Origin: Fragilariopsis cylindrus CCMP1102
Taxonomy: Eukaryota > Bacillariophyta > Bacillariophyceae > Bacillariales > Bacillariaceae
Length of the DNA stretch: 64,000 bases
Reading direction: 5' to 3'
Assembly: GCA_900095095.1 (NCBI GenBank)
Contig: FMBT01000500.1
Span: forward strand, 1-64,000
Shown: one piece after another, positions 1 through 9,859 of the stretch
Numbering within the stretch: position 1 is the first letter of the stretch
How the letters are laid out: each line of letters begins with the position of its first letter
Notes under the pieces: model-generated
Databases searched by the model: none
What the model saw: only the letters and a program-made list of their open reading frames with translations
Told to the model about the DNA's origin: nothing
Translations under genes and position numbers: made by a program

Positions 1-472
1 CTTGATACATATTATTGTTATTAGCATTAGCATTAGCATTATTATCATTTTCTCTTAATGGGTCTGGAGAAAAGTATTCTGGAGCCGATGATGCAATATC
101 AATCTTTTTCTCATATATGTCATCTGTGAATGTCGATGATGCCGTTATAGTAGCAACTTCTTCTCGTTGTTGTCCGTATGAATCCAATACCGCTCGTAAT
201 TCCTTTTGTTGACGAGTTATTTTACCATCATCGTCGAAATCTTCCGGTAATTGAACAGATGATGATTTACGTGGACGTCCAGCTAGAACACATAGATTTG
301 TTGGAACGGGTCGTAGACGACGTTGTCCTATTCTTCCTGGTAAGTTACTGAATAGACTACCAGGAGACCATGCTTCTACTACTACTGTTACCGGTGATGG
401 AGTAGCCGATAACAGAATTAGAATCACGGAGATGTTAGCTATTGTTTTGGTCATCATGGTGGCTGGCGGCAT
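1..472 (-). CDS. N-terminal part of an unknown secreted or plastid-targeted protein (runs off the left edge)
   Basis: The reading frame starts with ATG at 472 and stays open to base 1, so about 157 residues are visible and the C-terminus lies outside the window. The first 35 residues form a signal peptide: a short polar start (MPPATMMTK), a hydrophobic stretch (ISVILILLS), then VVEAWSPG. An Ala-Trp step is one of the aromatic variants of the diatom plastid cleavage motif, so plastid import is possible, but plain secretion fits too. The mature part is basic (GRIGQRRLRPVP, GRPRKSSS), then acidic, and ends in an Asn/Ala run encoded by a repeated trinucleotide. I recognise no domain. A second in-frame Met follows at codon 6. 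Confidence is high that it is coding and low on function. Confidence 0.6.
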   Translation of the reverse strand, partial: MPPATMMTKTIANISVILILLSATPSPVTVVVEAWSPGSLFSNLPGRIGQRRLRPVPTNLCVLAGRPRKSSSVQLPEDFDDDGKITRQQKELRAVLDSYGQQREEVATITASSTFTDDIYEKKIDIASSAPEYFSPDPLRENDNNANANANNNNMYQ

Positions 473-1777
473 GATATTTATTTTGTATTTAATTTTGTGA
501 CGCCTGAATGAATCGTATTTTTGAGATTTCTGCTCTATTGGGACTCGACTCGACTCGAATTTCAACGCCTCGTGTGAAATACCTCGTCGGGCACAAAAAT
601 TCACTATGAGGCAGAATTGCTGTGCTATTGATTACAGACTGGAAATAAAGCTGCTATTGTTGCGTTTTTTTATGTGCACTAAAAGTACTGTATGTGGTTA
701 TGTTGTTTGTGCCGATTAAAAATATTCAAATTTGCATTTTTTTTCTTCTTTTGTAGGCAGTTACAGTGTATTAGTACTGTGATGAGCGTGAACACGAGAG
801 CAATAAAACAGATGATGCAATGCGAAAAACATTCTTAAAGCATAAAAGAGATAAATAAGATACTAACAACGATAAAGGTTCAACGACAAAGTTCGTGGAA
901 CTTGTAAAGCAAAGTGCACAAGAAAGCACGGCGCAAAAGCGCAATTAGAGAACGATGCGACATAAAAAATAGCCAACCGGCTGAGGACAAAATGCACATT
1001 TTGAAAACACCTCATTTTTTCGAATCTCAGAGGAGTTTTGAGATTCAGATTCATTCGTTTTCCTCGTGACAAATCACTATGCCTACTTAATGAGTTCTGG
1101 TCCTTTACCTTTAGTAGACAATTAAAAACAGCCAACCGGCTGAGGACAAAATGCTGTAAGGCACATTTTTGAAAACATCTCATTTTTCGAATCTCAAGGA
1201 GTTTTGAGATTCAGATTCATTCGTTTTCCTCGTGACAAATCAATATGCCTACTTAATGAGTTCTGGTCCTTCAAACATACCTTTAGTAGACAATGATAGT
1301 AGGACCTATGAGTGTATGAATAATATATTATGATGATAATAATATAAATGTAAAATTTTCCTAAAAGCATCGAAGTAAGTTAGGCATAAAAATAAATCGA
1401 TCTTGCTTGTTGTTGCTGCAGGTCTGAAGGTGGTTGAAGAATTCGCATTCCCGGACGTGGGATGACAATACACAATTTCGCTCTCACAAGAATATTCATG
1501 ATCGTCCGATCAAAATCACATTTCCACTGTAAGACCAAGCCGATCGATGGACTGAATGTCATGAAGGAAATCCTGATGCATCCTTCTTCCATCATATATG
1601 TTCTCTCAAACGTCAACTTCAGCTTCAACTTCAACGTCAAACTCAACGTCACCAACACGATGCGCCATCTAACAATATTAAATCACACGTCAAAATAGTG
1701 GTTTTTACAATATAATATATACTTATTCAAATATTAATTATTAATTCCTCATTTTATCTATGATATAAAGTCATTAA
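473..1777. other. Gene-free stretch containing a duplicated block
   Basis: No convincing gene is visible. The stretch holds the promoter side of the partial gene on the left, the tandem duplication at 971-1294 (listed separately), AT-rich spacer, and two overlapping opposite-strand open frames at 1380-1698. Neither frame has a recognisable domain, and both are compositionally repetitive near 1615-1650 (a tcaac/ttcaac run). Confidence 0.5.
971..1294. repeat. Two tandem copies of a ~150-165 bp non-coding block
   Basis: Copy 1 is 971-1122 and copy 2 is 1130-1294. Both start with agccaaccggctgagg and end with acctttagtagacaat. They differ by small indels: copy 2 has extra bases after 'acaaaatg' and before 'acctttag', and copy 1 has a longer T run. 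The near identity over about 150 bp implies a recent tandem duplication. No long open frame, tRNA-like fold or terminal inverted repeat is obvious, so it is neither a gene nor a recognisable transposon. Confidence 0.85.
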
Positions 1778-3604
1778 TTACCTCATTAGGCTAACTTCTT
1801 TTTCTTTCATAAAAAAAGGTACCTTTCTCTCACTTATTGATGCAGTTGCTTCTAGTATCGTGGCGCTTTCTTTCTTCTTCGTATCGTCAGTTTGTTTCGG
1901 TTGTTGCTCATCTAGAAACTTTTTCACAGCCTTTGCCTTATCGTATCCAAATGTAACGCAATCGGGGAAGGCCACACCGGTTCGATAATTCCCACATATC
2001 CATAATCCGGGTAATTTTGACTCCGCCTTTTCGAGTTCTTGGATAATAGGTAAATGTCCTAATTCGTATTGTGGAATACCGGTTGGCCAAATCTTCATAC
2101 CAATAAGTTTGGCAGGTGGTGCATCATTTTTCAGTAAAACTTGTCGGCATCCCTTATCAACTTCTTCAATGATTCTCTCTTCGGATAAATCGGCAATTCC
2201 AATATCTCGTGATCCACCAATATAATTCAATAATAGATTATAGCCTTCTGGTGCACGACCAGGAAAAAGAGTGGACGACCAAAGTGTTCCAAGCGTTCTT
2301 ACCCCTTCTGTGCGAGGATTGAGACTACCAAATCCAGGTAAATCTTGTAGATTACCGAAGCCATTTGCTAACTCAACGTCCTTGAAAGACTTTTTGGGAT
2401 AAGCTACAGTACAAGCCACCACGGGTGGGTAATAAATCCCAATTCGATCGATCTCGTTCCGGACTTTATCAAAAATTTCCTTCGATTCAGGCATCACTGG
2501 TGCTAATACATCACTAAGAGCATGGGCGGGGACAGTTGATACTATCGTCTTGGCTTGAATAGTTTGAATTCCGTCGGGTGTGTCGAATGTCGCTTCGTAA
2601 TATTCGTCGTCGTCGCTCTTTACAATTCCAGTAGTCTTCCATTCTAGTCGGATCTTTTCACCAAGCTCGGCGGCGATTGCGTTAGGAAGAGTAGCTAATC
2701 CTTCTCGGAAGGATCCAGGATTACCGTACTCAAATTCAGGCCATGCCGGATCGGGTGGATCAGCCTTACGTTCTTTTGCCAATTCCACCTGTCGCTTCAA
2801 ACCACCGTAGAATAGTGCACCGAATTTATTCCAGCCAATTGTATACGATATAGTTTCGATACGTGCAATCTTTGACAGGGCTGCCTTCATAGAAAGTGTT
2901 TCGGGATTACCAGCATACACACCCGACACGAAAGGATCGATACATCGTAAAAATACCTCTTCACCTAAAATACGGGTAATCCATTCCCGAATGGTTTCTT
3001 CCTTATTCTCTGGTGGAGGAGCATGACCTACGAATGCACCAATCCCGGCACGGATTGTACCAGGCACCGAAAGGAGTCCACCAGGTAAAGCGAATTTAAG
3101 TACACCATTTGGTCCGAATACTAATTCGATTTGTCCCTTAGGACCCTTCCCACCCTGTCCTTTTGGTAACGGATGAAGTTTACCATTGTGATTGACCCAT
3201 GGTGGTAAAGATTCATCAGCAAAAACTAATTGATCGGAAATGCCTAATTCGTATGCAATTCGAACAATACTTGGTTGTGTCGCAAACGAGTTCGGTCCCT
3301 CTTCCCATAAGAACCCATCCGACGTACGATGAGATTTAACATTACCACCTAAATAATCCCGTGCTTCTGCCAAGATCATGTTAACACCCAATCGGTCTAG
3401 ATTATGTGCCAACGTACTACCTGAAATACCACCCCCTAAAACTAAACAATCGATTACATCATCGTCGTTACTAGATGACGACAGCGACGACGACAGCGTC
3501 GTTGACGACGACACCGTGTTACGTGAGGAAGTGGAAGGAATAAATGCCAGAGACGACGACGTCCCAGAGATTATCAGTATCAGCGATAACAATAACAACT
3601 TCAT
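1778..3604 (-). CDS. PPOX: Protoporphyrinogen IX oxidase, plastid
   Basis: Flavoenzyme that oxidises protoporphyrinogen IX to protoporphyrin IX, the last step shared by haem and chlorophyll synthesis. The 608-residue single-exon protein begins with a signal peptide ending SSLAF/IPS, the diatom plastid import motif, then a Ser/Asp-rich linker. The FAD-binding dinucleotide motif VLGGGISG lies at about residues 54-61 and is followed by the acidic EARDYLGGN segment. EEGPNSF, the LPKG segment and the C-terminal GNYRTGVAFPDCV region are typical of the HemY/PPOX family. A roughly 60-residue polar tail after the last conserved block (FGYDKAKA) is longer than in plants. The ATG at 3604 gives a complete targeting signal, and no intron or break is seen. 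The neighbour on the right is divergently transcribed. Confidence 0.95.
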   Translation of the reverse strand: MKLLLLSLILIISGTSSSLAFIPSTSSRNTVSSSTTLSSSLSSSSNDDDVIDCLVLGGGISGSTLAHNLDRLGVNMILAEARDYLGGNVKSHRTSDGFLWEEGPNSFATQPSIVRIAYELGISDQLVFADESLPPWVNHNGKLHPLPKGQGGKGPKGQIELVFGPNGVLKFALPGGLLSVPGTIRAGIGAFVGHAPPPENKEETIREWITRILGEEVFLRCIDPFVSGVYAGNPETLSMKAALSKIARIETISYTIGWNKFGALFYGGLKRQVELAKERKADPPDPAWPEFEYGNPGSFREGLATLPNAIAAELGEKIRLEWKTTGIVKSDDDEYYEATFDTPDGIQTIQAKTIVSTVPAHALSDVLAPVMPESKEIFDKVRNEIDRIGIYYPPVVACTVAYPKKSFKDVELANGFGNLQDLPGFGSLNPRTEGVRTLGTLWSSTLFPGRAPEGYNLLLNYIGGSRDIGIADLSEERIIEEVDKGCRQVLLKNDAPPAKLIGMKIWPTGIPQYELGHLPIIQELEKAESKLPGLWICGNYRTGVAFPDCVTFGYDKAKAVKKFLDEQQPKQTDDTKKKESATILEATASISERKVPFFMKEKEVSLMR

Positions 3605-4108
3605 TGTGATATTGCTAACTTAGATAATAGTGCGAAAGTACCAACTACAAAAAGGTAGTCCTATTCTTAGTCTATTGTTAGATGAAAAATAACTTTCTGT
3701 CGTTCCACTTTTTCGTTTGGGTTTGGCGTTTAGAATTCTATTTGAACAAGATCTAACTTTTTCTTTGGCAGAATGCAAAATCTCAAATCACTTCATACCT
3801 CAAGTCAATCAATCAACACATAAAAATTATTGAGCTCCACCTGGAGCCGCAGAAATCCTAAAAGGGGGACAAAACAACATATTTTCTCCCTTAAATGCTT
3901 TATTCGGGGGGTATAAGTCCTATTTTAGAGCAATTCGGCCCAACGACCAAAAAAAAAATCACAAGTCGAAAAAAAACAAAACATCAACAAATTTGAAACT
4001 ACAGATTTGTTTCGAAAGGGGTCATTATTATCATTGCTTGATTCAAAGAAATAGTTGAAGCAAAAGCATCCAGCTTCTCGGTTAAAGAAGGTTGATTCTA
4101 TTTTGATC
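3605..4108. other. Divergent intergenic region
   Basis: Shared upstream region of PPOX (leftward) and the Sec63-like gene (rightward). It is AT-rich, with poly-A runs near 3950-3990. No gene or clear regulatory motif was seen. The open frame can be extended to 4055 only by using TTG as a start. Confidence 0.4.
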
Positions 4109-5943
4109 ATGTCATCATCTACAGAAGGAGAAGAAGTCGATAGTGACAACATGCTGTATATCTTTTTGGGTTATGGTGTGGCTTTGATGGGAGGATTAAC
4201 TGCAGTTCTCTACTACTTTTTCGTTTACAAGAACAAGAAGGTGGTAGAGAAGAAAAGAGGTGAAGATACCGAAATCGATGAAACTTTAGCAACTAATTCT
4301 GTTGGATTAGAAGACGTTACCTATATTGCAAGTAAACTTAGACCCGACTCCGATCAATTGGATATTCTACTAGCTGTTTGTAGTACACCGGAATCTATTA
4401 ACTGGAGTACAAAGGCTCTTGCAAACAGAGAAAAAATCGTTCAAGCTCGTTTGGAAGATGACAAAAAGAAAGCGGAAGATGAAAAATCAGCACCGAAGAA
4501 AGCCTCTGGAGAACTATTTAATTTAGATGACGACGGATGGGCCAATGAAGATGAAGATGATGAGGATCTTGATGATGAAGAAAAAGAGAAAGCTAAAAAG
4601 GCCAAGGAAACATTGGAAGAAAAGCAAAAATTTGGTGAAGAACTCGCAAAGGCCTCCGGTAAAGTTACGATCTACCTTGAAGGAGTTGATGAGGGTGTGG
4701 TTGGACAAGCATGGGTAGAAAAGGCCTTGAAGAAGGTGGGAGCGTGGCCACTTGACGATCTTCGTTTTTTGAAGGACATGACATTTGAGTACAAAGGAAA
4801 ACAAGTTTCGGCAATGGACCATCCAGGTTTACGAAGAAACTTATGTTTCGTTGCTGGACGATTGAACTCATTGGCTTTGAATTCTCATCCTGAATTATGT
4901 ACGTTTTATTTCTCTTCTTCATCTCAAAAAGTTCGCGAAGTACATACGAGTTATTGAATAGTGGTTATACTGTTTTGTGGTGATATATGTTGTTATTTTC
5001 CTAGCTTTTTCGATATTTTTCTCATTTGGATTTTCTCTCCCTTTTTTCCTACTTGCTCCCTCTCTCTCTCTCTCTCTATAACTTACCCATCATCTTTTTG
5101 CTATTTACAGTGGACGCTGCTTCGAAACAACTTATCGATCCGACTTATTTTAAAAACGCTGCTGATTTCCGTCAAAGATGTGCTATGCTATTGGAAGCAT
5201 CGCTTCGGGCCGCGGTTGGACTAAGATCTTATCCATTAACTAAGACTATTGTGGAAGCTGTTAGTATTTTCAAGATTGGTTGTACATCATGTACGCCGAA
5301 GGATGTTGAATGGTTCAATGCGATTATGATGAAACAATACAGGGTTTTACCGAGATTATTAATCGAAAATACCTCCATCGAAAATGCTAAACACCCCGAA
5401 ATGGCCACCAGTGACGTATTACTTATTTCTCTTGACTTGACTCGACTACACGCAGAAAACTTTACACGGCAAAAGGTTGCTATGCTTCAGAAGCAAGGTA
5501 TTCCACCTCAAATGGCACTTCAACAATATCGTGAGGGTTGGTGGTACTTTGTCTGTGCAGAACGATTAGATGGCGAAACACCTGCATCGGCTGTGGAAAT
5601 TAAAAAGGAGGGAATTTTGAACCAAGTTGAAGATGCTGATTTGAAAAAATTCGAAAAGACTAAATTTGAAGACCGACTCTTAACAGCATGGCCGATGATT
5701 GTAGCAAATGTCGCACAAAAATCAGGCAAGGTTAAGATCCAATTCAAGGCCCCATCGGTACCTGGAAAGTACAAGTTTAATGTAGCTGTTAAGTCTCAAG
5801 ACTTTTTGGGTGCTGATCAAGTATTCAGTGTCGAGGCAGACATTGTAGATTCTGCACTCCTGGGGGATTCGAGAAAAGCCGCGACCGCGGAAATTGAAGG
5901 CGATGATAAGGCCGATAAAGATGAAGGGAAGAAGGATAATTAG
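4109..5943 (+). CDS. Sec63-domain ER membrane protein lacking a J domain
   Basis: Two exons, 4109-4898 and 5111-5943, joined over a 212-bp intron with GTACGT donor and TTTACAG acceptor. The phase matches and gives 540 residues. A short acidic N-terminus precedes one membrane segment (MLYIFLGYGVALMGGLTAVL, about residues 12-31), then a long charged cytosolic part with an acidic/lysine coiled stretch near 120-180. The C-terminal half resembles the Brl/Sec63 module: a helical part, the EGWWYFVCAERLDG strand, and a beta-sandwich with KVKIQFKAPSVPGKY and a 'FLGADQVF' segment like the YLGCDQ of Sec63 and Brr2. In Sec63 this module binds the Sec61/Sec62 translocon. No DnaJ HPD motif and no three-TM N-terminus are present, so it is not an orthodox Sec63. 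It may be a translocon-associated partner. The intron carries a CT microsatellite at about 5060-5077. Confidence 0.75.
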
Positions 5944-6124
5944 GTTCTATTTTCTTTAAATAATACAGATATAATAAAATATAATGTTATAAACTTTTAA
6001 AGTATTGTTATAACTACTGAATCAGATCAGATGGATATTGATTTTTTCTGATTACTTTTAGTTCTTCAAAATCTGTAACTTATCAAAAATCTATACTAAA
6101 ATATTGAACGTCCTATTAGATCGA

Positions 6125-6880
6125 TCAATTCGTCGTTGAACCATCTTCGACTGCAGAAGCTTTTTCTTCCTCCACTTTTTTCTTTCCCTCGTCATCGACA
6201 ACGGCGTCATCTCCATTGGAGCAAAATATAGACGCATCAAGAAAACATTGTCTACAGCAAGGACAAGGTTTCTTTGCACCTTTGGTTTGACTAATGCATT
6301 CGGCCATGCAATCAATATGGAACACATGATTACACTTGACATTGCTAGAAAAGACCACCTCGTCATCTGCTTTGTATCCTTCATGACAAATTACACAGAT
6401 ATTCGAACACTTAAAGAGATCGATTCTTGTTAGGGGTATTCTCAAGACGACGCTATTATTTTCGGAGTCTGTTGTCGGATCATCGCCATGATCATCATAG
6501 CTGTCACTACAGGATTCAGTTTCGCCTTCTCCTATATTCTTTTCTGTGCTGTTACTTTTAGTTCGTAATACTATTTTGTCGCCAGTTTCTACATCATATG
6601 CATCGTTATCGTCATCTTCTTCCTTATTATTGTCATGGATTGCTGATATTTCCTCTTCATGAACCCTAATACATAGCCTGTTTTTACGAAATATTTTTCT
6701 GCATTCGCTTCGATTCAAGTTGTAAGCATCATCCTCTTCTTTGTACCGAATACTGGATACTGATTCGTCATTGTAAAACTGCTGTATCAAAAAGAACCAA
6801 CGAGCAGCACTACTTATAATCACAAGTACAACTACGACAACAGCGGCAACAGCGGCAAGATTGACAGCATCGTGATTCAT
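6125..6880 (-). CDS. RING-H2 membrane protein, probable E3 ubiquitin ligase
   Basis: A 251-residue, single-exon protein. Residues 8-32 form one hydrophobic segment rich in Ala and Val, ending SSAARWFF. The middle is very acidic (Asp/Glu runs). The RING-H2 finger lies at about residues 160-210, with the C-x2-C pair CVIC, the pair CNHVFH, a further Cys four residues on, and the last pair CPCC. That is the C3H2C3 pattern of ATL-type plant ligases, which also place one membrane helix before the RING. It should recruit an E2 enzyme and ubiquitinate targets at a membrane. The C-terminal tail is Asp/Lys-rich. Its 3' end is about 180 bp from the convergent Sec63-like gene. The substrate cannot be inferred. 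Confidence 0.8.
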   Translation of the reverse strand: MNHDAVNLAAVAAVVVVVLVIISSAARWFFLIQQFYNDESVSSIRYKEEDDAYNLNRSECRKIFRKNRLCIRVHEEEISAIHDNNKEEDDDNDAYDVETGDKIVLRTKSNSTEKNIGEGETESCSDSYDDHGDDPTTDSENNSVVLRIPLTRIDLFKCSNICVICHEGYKADDEVVFSSNVKCNHVFHIDCMAECISQTKGAKKPCPCCRQCFLDASIFCSNGDDAVVDDEGKKKVEEEKASAVEDGSTTN

Positions 6881-7843
6881 ATTGATAGGTATTTTATGGT
6901 TCGGGGAAGACAGTTATACGACTTGTATGTCAAAGAAATTTAGTTTGTGTCAGCTTGAGTGATGACAAGGAATCAATCTACAGAGCGATGCATGTATATA
7001 CAGGTATAATTATTACCTTCCGTGTACTGCCGTAAAAGAAAAAATGAGCGGAGGTATTTTTATGCGATCTTTTGGAGTTTCTATGATAAAGCCTTCGTCA
7101 CGTAAGTTTTAGTAGAAGACATTATGTTTAGATTTAAGTCCTATTATTTGTTTTTATCGTAGTACTAACTTACCTATTTAGATTTAATTGCGCGTGAAAA
7201 CATCCGCATAATAATTATTATTATTAGTAGTACAGTATTTCATATCTTATTCATCATACAAATACGAATCGAATTGATTGTCAATGTACAGGCACTCCAC
7301 CAAAATATGGTACAGTAAACAATAGAAATGAAAGGTATAAATTCATTGCCTTCGGGTCGTACATAATCATTTTATAAATAGTAGATAAAGAGCGACACTT
7401 AAAGTATAGAATAATATAGACGTAGTTTTCAATAGTAATAATAGATCGTCAAAAGTATGCATCACAATTTGCGTGAAGATGTTAGTACAAGTACAGTAGA
7501 CGATGTCATTGAGGCCATCACAATCTCGTAGTAGAATTATCTATCAATTTTAATTTTTGACTATAGAGCAGTAGATCGTTAGTCGTAGATATAGTGATTA
7601 TCAGATAAGTCTATGCATTTTTCCTCTTACTTCATACTTTCGGCTCTAAATAGACAATAATATTAGATTGAAGAATATTGAACGACCTTTTGGATAAATT
7701 ATTATATCACCTTACTATATCTGAAACTGTGGTCAATTAAGGCAGGAAGAAGAAAAACAGAATCAATTACACCAATCACCTTCGAATTCATTTTGTTTCT
7801 ATTAACATTTATTTGTATGGAATTAAGTCCGGACGACTGCTTA
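6881..7843. other. Gene-free AT-rich stretch
   Basis: Upstream region of the RING-H2 gene and downstream region of the HVA22-family gene. It is strongly AT-rich with many stops in all frames. No gene, RNA or repeat could be supported. Confidence 0.5.
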
Positions 7844-9069
7844 TCAAACAAGACTGGTTGTTTCCTTGGGTTCAGTGGTCTCATTCTTTCTTCGTAACAT
7901 GCTACGGAAAGACCCAGTCATCGATTTGTATTCACTCATGAGTTCGTCCTTCAAAGTATCTGTATTACTATCATCGTCGTTATAAAAATTAGCAATAGCT
8001 TTGCGAACAATTTTGGCGCGTTCAGGATCAAGATCCTTTTGACGGTGGTTTGATTTAATTCAAAATTTAGAAAGTTAGAAAGGATGAGTGATTTGTTTAC
8101 ACACAGATAAAGAAAATATGGAACTCATGTATACAGTAGTTCTGGAACAGTTACCTTAAGCATATTACTCTTGATCTGAATTGCGTCTCGTAGCATAAGC
8201 ATTTCCTTAAGTCCAGCTAGGGGAACCAGTATGGTACGGAATACCTTATCGGATCCCTGAAACATAGGTAACATCAGATAGATCGTAGAAAAAATAACAA
8301 GCGTGTAGAATCCAGGAATCCATCCAATAAATTTTTCAAGTACGTCCATGATAAGAAAAAGGCAACCATAACATGACCAGTACGTTAACCAATATGTATC
8401 ATCAGCAATTTCTTCTGTCGTCGCTGCCACAATTGATGATACCGCGGGGTAGATGGTACCAAGTGCAATTGCGATAATACGTTTGAGAGTGGCGGGCAGG
8501 AACATAAAGACGATCCAGACAACCCATAAATGTGCTGCGTTCACGGCTGTCTGGTAGATGTACGCAATCCAGTTGTTCATCTTTGCTGCTAATGGTTTCA
8601 CTTTAGGTGCCAGATACGGTTCAGTGAAATGGTCATAAGTCAAAGCACACCCATTCAACGTTGGTAAGAACAGCCAGGTAAAGAAGAACGTCATGATCTC
8701 ATACCAATAAATAACGTTGTCGGAGCTTATTACTTTATCAACCCAAGATGTTCCCATAAAGATAACACCCCCAGCAATCCAATACTGAAGCCATTTCTTA
8801 TCATCATCTTCACCGGGTGTGCAAATAGCTGTTAGTGATTCATATACAGGAAATACGGTTGCTACCATCGTCATAGTTAATGAATCAAATATGTATGTAG
8901 CAATAGATTTGGGTAACAATGTAACGACCGCAGCGCACATACCCCACCAGATAAGATGTGGTCTGATTTTACGACCCCGTTCTTGCCTTCGTTCCATGAA
9001 GTGGTAGAAAATAGCAATGCCAACTAAGACTCCAAGCGAAGCAAGGGTGCTGATAAGTAACTCGCCCAT
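7844..9069 (-). CDS. TB2/DP1/HVA22 (REEP) family ER-shaping protein
   Basis: Two exons, 9069-8155 and 8035-7844, separated by a 119-bp intron (GTAACT donor, AAAG acceptor, phase 0), giving 368 residues. After an N-terminal membrane anchor the protein has two hydrophobic blocks built like TB2/DP1/HVA22 repeats. The second (DTYWLTYWSCYGCLFLIMDV followed by IPGFYTLVIFSTIYLMLPMF) fits the family signature of a Tyr-Trp motif and paired hairpin helices. The first (KKWLQYWIAGG, then WYEIMTFFFTWLFLPTLNG) looks like an older copy, so the family domain is doubled. Such proteins sit in tubular ER membranes as wedge hairpins. Exon 2 encodes a charged cytosolic tail (DLDPERAKIVRKAI to TTSLV) that would be missed if the intron were not spliced. 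Confidence 0.85.
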
Positions 9070-9859
9070 GATTTTTTATTGATAACTTTGATTGAAAGAT
9101 TCGTATTAACAAATGATAGTAAATGGTATTCTCGTGAATTGCAAACTCGCTTTTCGCTACTATTTTTCTATCACATACGGTCACTTTGATAGCACAATAC
9201 TGGATAATGTATGTTAGCTCCTTGCTTAACAATGGGGAATGGTTCTTTTACATCTTTTGTCTTATCCTCCAACATTCGATACACAGTAGGCGTTACAATG
9301 TACGTTGAAAAATCGAGAATCGCGAATCAATCAATAAAATCAATCAATCAATCAAAAAAAAGATATGAGCATCGGTGAATGAATTTATTTGGGGGAACAG
9401 AAGCCCCCGTAACTCAAGAATTTTTCTTGTTCCCCTTACTGTATAATGTACTTCTCAGTGACTCACAATTTTCTATGAACGCATCGACTGCGAGACGTCA
9501 CGAAGAAAATTATTTTCTGACGTAAACTTCACGTGGTGACAAGAATCTCCCATCCACTCAATTTCCTTCCGGATAGGTTTTTACTGCTCTTTTTAAAAAT
9601 TCACAAACATCACATCGAAACTGTGAACGCAAATAAACGAACGTAAAAAAGAATAAAGTACAGTACCTGTAGTTTTCCTTGGACCACCTCACACCATCCT
9701 CCTCGTGTATCATCATCTGCTTCGTGAATCTGACAACTAAACGTTCCGACGACGATAATAAAGGTATCTACCATATCGTCACAAAATATAGAAACCATCT
9801 TCAATTGTTTCAGTACGTACTTGATTATATAATCAATACATAAAATATATATAAACACG
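9070..9859. other. Divergent promoter region of HVA22-type gene and TypA
   Basis: No coding region is supported; an opposite-strand open frame at 9610-9918 overlaps the TypA start and has no domain. The stretch contains the ACGTCA/TGACGT/CACGTG cluster listed separately. Confidence 0.45.
9495..9535. promoter_or_regulatory. Cluster of bZIP-type elements (ACGTCA, TGACGT, CACGTG)
   Basis: ACGTCA at 9495-9500, TGACGT at 9518-9523 and the G-box palindrome CACGTG at 9530-9535 lie within 41 bp, about 325-365 bp upstream of the TypA start. The TGACGT core in inverted orientation is the CO2/cAMP-responsive element described for diatom carbonic anhydrase and photosynthesis-related promoters, where bZIP factors bind. 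That this cluster acts on TypA is an inference from position. Confidence 0.45.

Noticed and set aside
1380-1698. Two opposite-strand frames of 78-92 codons
   Set aside because: Low complexity at one end and no domain. They could be a relic exon but are not supported.
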